A program made the translations under genes and the position numbers. The notes under the pieces are model-generated. The model did no database searches, was not told the origin of the DNA, and worked only from the letters and a program-made list of their open reading frames with translations. Positions 9,293 through 17,800 of a stretch of DNA of 64,000 nucleotides are shown one piece after another; positions within the stretch are counted from its first letter, which is position 1, and each line of letters starts with the position of its first letter. The stretch comes from Prevotella sp. (GTDB lineage Bacteria > Bacteroidota > Bacteroidia > Bacteroidales > Bacteroidaceae): assembly GCA_015060485.1 (NCBI GenBank), contig SUYI01000003.1, positions 62,001 through 126,000 on the forward strand. Reading direction: 5' to 3'.

Positions 9293-10558
9293 ATGAATTT
9301 CGAATCACTGATAGGAAGCATTAATCAAGTGCAGGATGCACTTCAGGCGCAGGCCGCACATGCAGTTAATCTCTCACTGACTGCACGCAACTGGCTTGTG
9401 GGCTACTATATAGTGGAATTCGAACAACAGGGTGAAGATCGGGCGAAATACGGTGAGAACCTCCTGAACAATATTGCGAAAGAGTTGTCTCGCAAGGGAC
9501 TGGAAGCTCGCAGATTACGTGAGTATCGACAGTTCTATCGTGTCTATCCGCAAATAGGGAACAATGTGATAGATTATCTTAAAAAGAATGCTGTTGCAGG
9601 TCTGTCTATAAATGATTCACAGATTTGGCGGTTGCCGACCGCCAAATTGCAAGTTGCAGATAATCAGTCAAATACAATTCGGCAGACAGCGTCCGCCAAA
9701 TTACAAGAGCAAGGTTCACTACAAGAGGAAATTTGGCGGTTGCCGACCGCCAAATCTTCAGAGGAGCCTTGGCAGACCCCTGCTGATTGGTTGTTTAATA
9801 GGCTGTCCGCCACTCACCTCGTATTTCTCTCAAATATCAAAGAACCTCTAAAGCGTGCGTTCTATGAACAGGAAACCATTCGAGGTTGTTGGACGATAAA
9901 GGAATTGGACCGTCAGGTCTCTTCACTTTATTACGAGCGCATGGGGTTGTCGAAAGACAAGAAAGCGCTTCACCGTCTGACAGCAAAAGACAGCAGGCAG
10001 TTATCACCTCGTGAAATACTGCACAATCCTGTGACTATAGAGTTCTTAGGACTACAGCCTCAGGATGTATATACCGAGACCAAGTTGGAGACAGCCATCC
10101 TTAACCACTTGCAGCAGTTTTTGCTGGAGATGGGACGTGGCTTCTGCTTCGAGGCTCGTCAGAAGCGAATCCTGATAGATCAGGACTATTTCAAGGCTGA
10201 CCTCATCTTCTATCATCGCATCCTGAAGTGCCATGTTGTTATTGACCTGAAGATTGACCGGTTCCGTCACGAGTATGCATCACAGTTGAACCTCTATCTT
10301 AACTACTATAAGCATGAGGTGATGCAAGAAGATGATAATCCGCCAATTGGCCTGTTGCTTTGTACCGACTATGGAGAAACAACCGTTAGATATGCGACGG
10401 AAGGTCTCTCGCAGAATCTCTTCGTCAGTAAGTATCGCCTTCAGTTGCCTTCAGAAGAAGAATTCTATAAATATTTAGTTGAAAACATTTCTGAGCAAGA
10501 TTATATAGATTATAAAGAAGAACAAAAGAAGATAAATGCCACAAGATATGAGCAATAA
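9293..10558 (+). CDS. DUF1016/YhcG-family PD-(D/E)XK nuclease
   Basis: The N-terminal part (VNLSLTARNWLVGYYIVEFEQ, then GLEARRLREYRQFY) is the DUF1016 N-terminal domain. The C-terminal part has the PD-(D/E)XK core, ADLIFYHRILKCHVVIDLK at about residues 302-320, followed by a YASQLNLYLNYY helix. The family is predicted to bind or cut DNA and is often found near mobile or defence loci; its precise substrate is not established. Between the domains, residues 111-154 hold three 18-residue repeats (IWRLPTAK, IRQTASAK, IWRLPTAK) whose DNA forms hairpins. The final residues (TRYEQ and stop) are read from the 70-bp direct repeat, so the natural C-terminus may have been replaced on insertion. The stop overlaps the next start by 23 bp. 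Confidence 0.88.
   Translation: MNFESLIGSINQVQDALQAQAAHAVNLSLTARNWLVGYYIVEFEQQGEDRAKYGENLLNNIAKELSRKGLEARRLREYRQFYRVYPQIGNNVIDYLKKNAVAGLSINDSQIWRLPTAKLQVADNQSNTIRQTASAKLQEQGSLQEEIWRLPTAKSSEEPWQTPADWLFNRLSATHLVFLSNIKEPLKRAFYEQETIRGCWTIKELDRQVSSLYYERMGLSKDKKALHRLTAKDSRQLSPREILHNPVTIEFLGLQPQDVYTETKLETAILNHLQQFLLEMGRGFCFEARQKRILIDQDYFKADLIFYHRILKCHVVIDLKIDRFRHEYASQLNLYLNYYKHEVMQEDDNPPIGLLLCTDYGETTVRYATEGLSQNLFVSKYRLQLPSEEEFYKYLVENISEQDYIDYKEEQKKINATRYEQ
9623..9755. repeat. Three coding hairpins phased every 54 bp
   Basis: Two identical 25-bp palindromes at 9623-9647 and 9731-9755 have arms ATTTGGCGGT and ACCGCCAAAT with loop TGCCG. A degenerate copy lies at 9677-9701. Start-to-start distance is exactly 54 bp each time, which keeps frame and yields an 18-residue protein repeat. 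Confidence 0.9.
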
Positions 10559-10605
10559 GATAATGACACGGAATATGGAAAGCTTGGAGAATTCAGGCCG
10601 AATTC
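10536..10605 (+). repeat. 70-bp direct repeat, downstream copy
   Basis: Partner of 9193-9262. It supplies the start and first 23 codons of the surface protein and, in another frame, the last codons of the DUF1016 gene. Confidence 0.92.
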
Positions 10606-13600
10606 AAGGCGAATTCTCGCTGAATTCATGGCGAATTCACGCTGAATTCTCGGGCTTACGGCTCGCCCTTGACGACATTACGGCTCGTCGTCAACGAGAT
10701 TACGGCTCGTGCGCCACGACATTACGGCTCGTCGTTATCCTGCTCCTGATGATGGTTGTGGGAGTGAATGGGGTGAAGGCACAGGGTATCTATTATATTG
10801 CCAGTGAATACGATTCATATAATAACGAAAATACGCAATACAACATTAATGGTAATATTGCAAACCACTGCTATCTTGTTCCTGCAAAGGGAGAGGATCT
10901 AGACAACAAAGAGTTAGCATATTATAAGTATAGTGATTATGGCTTTGCACAACCATATATAACTACATTTCGAACCAACCAAGATAATAATTCTGTTTGG
11001 ATACTTAAGCATATAACAGGAGATACCTATCAAATCATTCATGCTTTGACGGGAAAATATATGGAATATGCTGTACCTGATGCAAACAAAAGTACAAGAA
11101 GAGTTGTTCACTTGGTTGAACTAACAGAAACTCAAGCATCAGCCAACAGCAATACTCGATTTGAGGTAACGACAAATAGTAGTGGAACAAATTTTGTGCC
11201 TAATGCTTTGACTAGTGCAGACAATAGATACTTAAATGTATGTACCCATAATTATGAACAGTATTATGGCCATTCTAGTAAAGACAACAGTGGAGGCCTT
11301 ATTGGTGTGTGGTCAGCATCGAATGGTCTCTCTCTATGGCATTTTGAAGATGCGACCCTTCCAGCTTCTTCTATTACCATCAGCGATGTCAACCCAGAGA
11401 ATAATAAAGTAACGGTAACGGTTCCAGGCTGGTTGGCTCCGGGTTACAACATACGCTATACTATTGGTGACGGCCCACAAGCTACCCCTACGGCAACAAC
11501 AACTACTTACATAGAAAACCAAAGTGGAAAGGATAATGAAATTTTAATAAACCAGGCCGGTACACTCAAGGTGGTGATTGAACGTTATGGCGTGGTGCTG
11601 ACAGAAGTTGCGGAAAAAACAGTAAGTCCAGTACCCTGTGCAACACCGGAGATTAGTTTCGACTATACTACTTCAAAAGTCACAATCACTTGTGCCACTA
11701 CGGGTGCTACTATCTATTATACTACAGATGGTTCCACTCCAACCACATCGAGTACCGAATACACAGCACCATTCGCTATTACCGCCATGACTACCGTGAA
11801 GGCGATAGCTACTTGTACCGACTTCCCTAACTCAGAAGTGGCGACTCAGACCATTAGCCTGGTGCCATCCCCATCAATCTTATTCAATACAAGCAATAAG
11901 GTTGAGATGGTGACGAATGTGGGGGGGGCATCTATCTATTACACCACTGACGGTTCGGAGCCTTCTGCTACCAATGGCACAAAATATACGGAACCCTTTG
12001 ACGTTGCAGACAATGTAACGACGATCAAAGCTGTCACCGTTACCTCCACAGACGCGAGCATCGTCACGACATTCACTCCTCCCGTGATACCAGGCTCTAC
12101 TCATATCCGACTGATTCAGAGCCAAGGCGACGAATGGACAACGGGGGATAATCAGGGATGTCATTACTATATGGTTCCCGGTAGCAGCGACGGAGTGAGT
12201 ACGACGAGCCTGCTTGGCCCCAGTATGCAATGGCATTGCTTGAGTGCAGGCGTGGAGGGTGACGTACAGTATTACTATATCGTCAATCAAAACGGGAAAT
12301 GGTTGTGCTATGATGGAACCAGCGTAAAAATGGCTTCCTTTGACAACACAAATGCCAATCAGTTTAAGTTCCAACTGACACCCTATCCCGCAACAGGCAC
12401 TCCGACAGACTATAACATCGTGCCTTATGGACTGACCACAGGCAATATGTATGTCACCAAGGACAATGCCACTTCAGCAGCCTTAGCTTTAGGCAGTACG
12501 AATAGTGACGCAAAGGCCCGTTGGAAGTTTATCAAGACGGACGCACTGAACAAGACCGCTCCCTTCTCGCTCTCCGATGAAAGCAAGAGCTTTTTCTATA
12601 AGATAGGCAGTAAGGGTAGTGATGGTTATTACATAGTGCCACCCACAGGTGAAGCAACAGCTGTCACCGCGTCGAACGAAACAACTGATGATGCAGGGAA
12701 AAACAAGAGCTGGTTCATAGAACTGGCAGAAAGCCCTACTACCGACGATTGGCTAACGTATTATTACATCAGAAATGCGGTGACGGGCGAATACCTGTAT
12801 TTCACCAAGGAGGCTATTGGGACAGAAGCCGCTTTCGAGATGCGTAGCACCGAGATACATAGTGCCGTAGAGGACGTTAGCGAGGAGAGTTGTTATCAAT
12901 TCACTTGGGCTCGGGGCACAACTACCGATGCCTATTATGTGATTCCTAAGAAGCTTGTCAATGAAAATCCTGACGAGGTCGGTTCTGTGAATTGGGAAAA
13001 CAGTGTGCTGAGCACAGCTTCAGCCAGAGGAACAGGCAGTAGTGCCTGGACCATTACCACGACGGATGCTTTCTGCTTGGATCCTGTAATATCAATGGAT
13101 GAAGATGGTGTTGTCACACTGACGTGTGCCACGAATGCTTCGGAGATTTATTATTGTTCCAACGGTGATGCTCCTGTGGTGCCCGGCGAGATTGGTACGT
13201 TGCCAGTGGATCCGACACGTCTCTATACCTCAGCGTTCTCGCTGGATCTGGATGCGGAGGCAATCAAGGTCTATGCGGCACTGAAAAATGACCATACTGC
13301 CATATCGAACTTAGTGACACAAACGTTAGCCCAATGTGAGACACCGACGGGTACATACTTAGGACCACAGGGCAGTTTGGCCATGGCGACAACAACGGCG
13401 GGTGCTGACATCTATTATACCATAGACAATACCGATCCGGCGTTGGTAGAGAGTACCAGCCATGCTGCAGAGCCTGAGGTGGTGTTCGAAACCAACAAGA
13501 GGTCGAAGGTCTTTGCGAGGGCAGCGAAGCACGGCATGAGAAAGTCGGAACCCTACCAGCTGGAGGTGGTGTTTATGCCTACCATCGAACTGAACGAGAG

Positions 13601-14834
13601 CTCTTTCAGTTATACCGGTGGTGCCATCACGCCTACCATTAAGAGTGTAAAGATAAAAGGAGAAGCGGATGCAATTCCAGCTAGTTATTATGTCATGACA
13701 GACTTGGCGGATAACACGGAAGCTGGTACTGGCAGGTTCAGCATTGTTGAAACCGGTAGTGCACCGTATAAGATATTTGGTACATCGGACTTTAAAATTA
13801 GCAAGGCAGCACTGACGACGGTGACACTATCTGATGATACATTTGAATATAACCACAAGCGCCAGATTACCAATGTCGTCAGTGTAAAGGCTGGTACGGT
13901 GACCGTTACTAATCCTGAAGACTATACCGTCAGCGGTAATATGGGACAGGATGCAGGTGAATACACCGTGACAGTGAAGGCGAATGATGACTCGAACTTT
14001 AGCGGAACTGCCACAGCTACGTTTACGATTACAAAGAAGTCGCTGAAGAGTGATGATATCACCGCCACGATGAAGAAAGAGAAGAACGGTGAGACGTTTG
14101 AATATGTGCCTACCATCAAGGATGGTTACGCAACGCTGGAAAAGGACGTGGACTATACGATGAGCGGCCCTACTGAAACGACTGATGGCTATAAGGAATT
14201 TACCTTTACGGGAAAGGGTAACTTTAAGTCTGGGACGGAGGAAAGCAGATCGCTGGTGTTTGTCGATCTGACGTTAGAGCCGGTAAAGAACAGCAACGAC
14301 TATGCAGCAACTTTCGTGGCTAAGGGTAATATGGCGATGCCGCATGGTATGACCCCCTACATCGTGACCGGAGTAAACAACTCAAGGAATACGGTGATAT
14401 TGAAAGAATTGGAGTATGTCCCCAATGGGGAGCCTATTCTGATGCTCGATGCCAAACAGGCATACGGATTCGTCAAGGAGAACACAGACCTGAGTAATGC
14501 TGACGTGACGGCTAATAAGCTGAAGTTAACAGCAGCGTCGACTCATTTTGACACAGGAGCGATCTATCTGTTCTATAAAGGTGAATTCGTGCTCAATGCT
14601 GAAGGCGATTTGACAGCAGGTAAGGTCTATTTGGACTTAAGTGGTACTAATGGCAATCAGGCCCCTCAACTTAGCATCGTCAGAGATGAAGAAACGGGAA
14701 TTTATGAAGTTGAGGGTAAGGTGGCAGAAGTAAGAGATGTTTGGTATACCCTTGATGGTCGACGCCTTAACGGTCAGCCTACCAAGCCGGGACTTTATAT
14801 CAAGAATGGAAGTAAGACGATTGTAAAAAGGTAA
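10536..14834 (+). CDS. Secreted multidomain surface protein with chitobiase-like and MBG-like repeats
   Basis: A 1,432-residue protein. The frame opens 60 or so residues ahead of a hydrophobic signal core (LRLVVILLLMMVVGVNGVKA), with likely cleavage before QGIYY. That unusual N-terminal extension is encoded by 11-bp and 22-bp DNA arrays. At least two clear chitobiase/beta-hexosaminidase C-terminal-like modules (ATIYYTTDGSTPTTSSTEY near 390, ASIYYTTDGSEPS near 465) and two weaker ones (EIYYCSNGDAP, DIYYTIDNTDPA) occur; this Ig-like module is common in Bacteroidota surface proteins. An MBG-like region (NPEDYTVSGN, YTVTVKA) covers about 1,090-1,165. The C-terminus (WYTLDGRRLNGQPTKPGLY) is the sorting-domain type seen in Prevotella exported proteins. 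The start codon overlaps the DUF1016 gene. The function is inferred to be adhesive or structural. Confidence 0.85.
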   Translation: MPQDMSNKIMTRNMESLENSGRIQGEFSLNSWRIHAEFSGLRLALDDITARRQRDYGSCATTLRLVVILLLMMVVGVNGVKAQGIYYIASEYDSYNNENTQYNINGNIANHCYLVPAKGEDLDNKELAYYKYSDYGFAQPYITTFRTNQDNNSVWILKHITGDTYQIIHALTGKYMEYAVPDANKSTRRVVHLVELTETQASANSNTRFEVTTNSSGTNFVPNALTSADNRYLNVCTHNYEQYYGHSSKDNSGGLIGVWSASNGLSLWHFEDATLPASSITISDVNPENNKVTVTVPGWLAPGYNIRYTIGDGPQATPTATTTTYIENQSGKDNEILINQAGTLKVVIERYGVVLTEVAEKTVSPVPCATPEISFDYTTSKVTITCATTGATIYYTTDGSTPTTSSTEYTAPFAITAMTTVKAIATCTDFPNSEVATQTISLVPSPSILFNTSNKVEMVTNVGGASIYYTTDGSEPSATNGTKYTEPFDVADNVTTIKAVTVTSTDASIVTTFTPPVIPGSTHIRLIQSQGDEWTTGDNQGCHYYMVPGSSDGVSTTSLLGPSMQWHCLSAGVEGDVQYYYIVNQNGKWLCYDGTSVKMASFDNTNANQFKFQLTPYPATGTPTDYNIVPYGLTTGNMYVTKDNATSAALALGSTNSDAKARWKFIKTDALNKTAPFSLSDESKSFFYKIGSKGSDGYYIVPPTGEATAVTASNETTDDAGKNKSWFIELAESPTTDDWLTYYYIRNAVTGEYLYFTKEAIGTEAAFEMRSTEIHSAVEDVSEESCYQFTWARGTTTDAYYVIPKKLVNENPDEVGSVNWENSVLSTASARGTGSSAWTITTTDAFCLDPVISMDEDGVVTLTCATNASEIYYCSNGDAPVVPGEIGTLPVDPTRLYTSAFSLDLDAEAIKVYAALKNDHTAISNLVTQTLAQCETPTGTYLGPQGSLAMATTTAGADIYYTIDNTDPALVESTSHAAEPEVVFETNKRSKVFARAAKHGMRKSEPYQLEVVFMPTIELNESSFSYTGGAITPTIKSVKIKGEADAIPASYYVMTDLADNTEAGTGRFSIVETGSAPYKIFGTSDFKISKAALTTVTLSDDTFEYNHKRQITNVVSVKAGTVTVTNPEDYTVSGNMGQDAGEYTVTVKANDDSNFSGTATATFTITKKSLKSDDITATMKKEKNGETFEYVPTIKDGYATLEKDVDYTMSGPTETTDGYKEFTFTGKGNFKSGTEESRSLVFVDLTLEPVKNSNDYAATFVAKGNMAMPHGMTPYIVTGVNNSRNTVILKELEYVPNGEPILMLDAKQAYGFVKENTDLSNADVTANKLKLTAASTHFDTGAIYLFYKGEFVLNAEGDLTAGKVYLDLSGTNGNQAPQLSIVRDEETGIYEVEGKVAEVRDVWYTLDGRRLNGQPTKPGLYIKNGSKTIVKR
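10589..10649. repeat. Six GAATTC motifs at exact 11-bp period
   Basis: GAATTC occurs at 10589, 10600, 10611, 10622, 10633 and 10644. The unit is 11 bp, not a multiple of three, and lies inside the coding region between the start codon and signal peptide. Gain or loss of one unit would shift the frame. The upstream remnant has only two units (9246 and 9257). Confidence 0.93.
10656..10731. repeat. Four TTACGGCTCG motifs at exact 22-bp period
   Basis: TTACGGCTCG starts at 10656, 10678, 10700 and 10722. The unit is twice the 11 bp of the preceding array and continues it one bp out of phase. Two spacers are self-complementary (CTCGT/ACGAG and TCGTG/CACGA), giving small hairpins. Confidence 0.9.
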
Positions 14835-14840
14835 CAAGAT

Positions 14841-17800
14841 ATGAAACATACGATAAGGATTATCACTTTGTTAATAACGCTCCTCATGGGTGTAACCGGT
14901 GAGGCATGGGCATTAAACGAAACGGATATCATAACAGACGTCCTGCCAGCGGAAGCCAGTGATGCAGGCTGTACGGTTTCGGTGAAATCTATAGGTACCG
15001 ATGGCAAAACGGTGACCATTACGGTAACGCCCTCTGTTGGTTACTATGTCACGAAGGAGAACGTGGTGGCATATCTGTTGGCGCCCACCTCTTCTGCTGC
15101 CCCTCGTCGTGCTGTGCCCATATCAGATCCCCTGGAGATTACTGGTGCTAATGGAATTCAGACAGGTGAAACTGATTATTCTTTCGTGGTGCCTGAAGGC
15201 TATGCAGGAGCAAAGGTCACCGTCACCTTCACCCAGAAGGGAGTAGCCACAGCCGTTGTGAAGGCCAACGACCTGACTTACAATCAGACAGCCCAGGAAC
15301 TTGTAACCACCACAGTTGAGGGTGGAACTGTCCAGTATCAGGTGGATGCTATCGATGCGAATGGTTTTGCAGAGACTATCCCAACTAAAACAGCCGTAAA
15401 GAGAACTTCAGGAACCAATGAAGTAACGTCATACAAGGTTTATTATAAGATCGTCCCCGATGCAGGTTTTTCTGCACCAGAATTTGATGCAGAGAAGGAT
15501 TATGTCGAGGTAACGATCAAACCCGCCAAGTTGACCAAGGTGACACTATCGGAAACAGCGAAGCAACATACTGGTAGTGGACTGACATTTGGTGTCAAGG
15601 AAGTGAAGGCAGGCAATCTAACTGTTCCTGCCGAAAGTTATACCGTGTCAGGTAATACGCAGACAGCAGTAGGTAGCTATCAAGCCACCGTTACCGGTAC
15701 AGGCAACTATGAGGGAGAGGTTAAAGCTACATACCAGATAGTAGCGAGCAATGTTATACTTGTGACTTCTGCTACACAGGCAACTGAATTAGATGGACAC
15801 TACATCTTAACCGAGAATGTCACCGCCGACGTGTTTGCAAACTTGTATGACGGTGATTTCACAGGTGTTCTTGATGGCGATATGTACACCATATCAGGGC
15901 TTTCACATGCCTTGTTTAATAAAATTAACGGTGGTACGGTCAAGAATGTTATGCTCGACGGTGTCAACATTACATCTGGAACGAATGTTGGTGCCATAGC
16001 CAATGAGGTGATAGGTCAGTCAAATAAAAAAGCTTGCATTTACAATTGTGGTGTTTTGTCAGGCAGTGTTAGTGGTTCTGAAAAAGTCGGTGGCTTGGTT
16101 GGCGTATTAGGCCAAATAGGAACAACCGATGCAGATAAAGCTAATTGTTATGCTCGTGTCATCAATTGTTTTAACTATGCAGACATTAAAGGAGGTAATT
16201 ATAAAAGTGGCATAGTAGGTTATAACTGTTATGCTACAAATACAGATAATTTACGCTCTATGGTGATGAACTGTATGTTCTATGGCGATATATTGAATGT
16301 CACCAGTGGTGACCATGTTGCTCCTATCTATGGTGGTACTCTTATATCGAATAAAGACTCAAAAGGTGTTGGCAACTACAATTATTTTCGTGCAGAGGCT
16401 ACTTATATAGAGAATCAGAAAACTGGTGTTACCTATGATTATAACTGCGCGTTGATGGCCGAGACTCGTTACCTGCAGCGCTTTGAGTTCTTCCGCCATT
16501 TGCTGAATGCTCATCGTGAGGTAGCCGCTTGGTGGGCAACGGACGATAGAGCAAACAAAGACCAGATAATGAAATGGGTGCTGGAACCTTCGCAGATAGG
16601 TAGTTCTACGCCTTATCCCATTCTGAAACGCCCTGGCAAATATCCTTCAGTTGTAAATATCGATGCTGAGCATGCCGTCATAGGCAAGCCTCGTAATCAA
16701 GGAGGCAAGTTGGGGGAACTGATAGTGAATATTCGGATGGGAGATGGTGGCGCTGTCTTTGGACCTTCCTCAACAGCTTCCATAACAACAAATAGATTGA
16801 CACTTAACATTACTGATAAAGATACCCTGCACTATAATTTTAACTATTATAAGGTGCAGTTACCTTATTATAATGATGTGGGTACTGGAAACTACAGGTT
16901 AGGTAGTGATGGCGGAGAAAAAACGAGTAGCCGTGTCGTGACGGGTTGGAAGATTGTCGACATCAAGGGTGGAACGCCAGGAACCTTTACTAATACCGGT
17001 GCTGACGTGACGTATGATGAAGAAGGCAATATCGCCACTATGCCTTTCAATTTTGCCGACCGTAACTGCACCAACAAAGATCTATATAGCGAAAGCGGAC
17101 GCGTGTTCAACCAAGGCGCCTATTGGGATGTACCTGAAGGAGTAACGGAAATAACGATAGAACCTTATTGGGCCAAATGCGTCTATTTGGCTGATGCCTA
17201 CGCTGATGTGGTCTATAACACATCTATGACCACTCCCAATAATGTGAAAACAGTCGGTGGGGGACAAATATATACAAATGGTGGTGAGAACCAATTCAAT
17301 GGGCAGAAAGTCTACACCGCCCTGACCGGTGATAACGGTGCCATAGCCTCTAACGTTCTTGGAACTAATCAGAATCACACCGTCTATGACTATGCCGTTG
17401 TGCTGGTGGGCAATTTCCATCATTATAATACTATCGAAGGTGGCAATAAACCCTATACCGTCACCTCTGTCGATCTTGATGGTGACAACGAACCCGATTA
17501 TTCCTTCATGCTCCGCTTCGACAGCCGAAAGACTTTTCATCCAGTGAGATACGACTTCCTAAACTTGGTGGGCCTCGGTATGGCGCAGAAATCTACTGGT
17601 GGAACTGGTTCTTATAACTTTGGTATCATGCAGCCCAAATATTGGTTTGAGACAACCAACACATCGCTTTTCCGAGTTACCCAGTTTGAGTATGACCGCA
17701 GCGACCGTGTTGCAGCTCCCTATATTGTGCAGGGCGGTGTGATGGAACAATGGGTAAGTGGACAAAGTGCTGGTGCTGCTAATAAAACTACTTATTTTCA

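Noticed and set aside
10656-10731. CRISPR-like 22-bp repeats
   Set aside because: The repeated part is 10 bp with 12-bp intervals and lies in a coding region, so it is a tandem repeat rather than a CRISPR.
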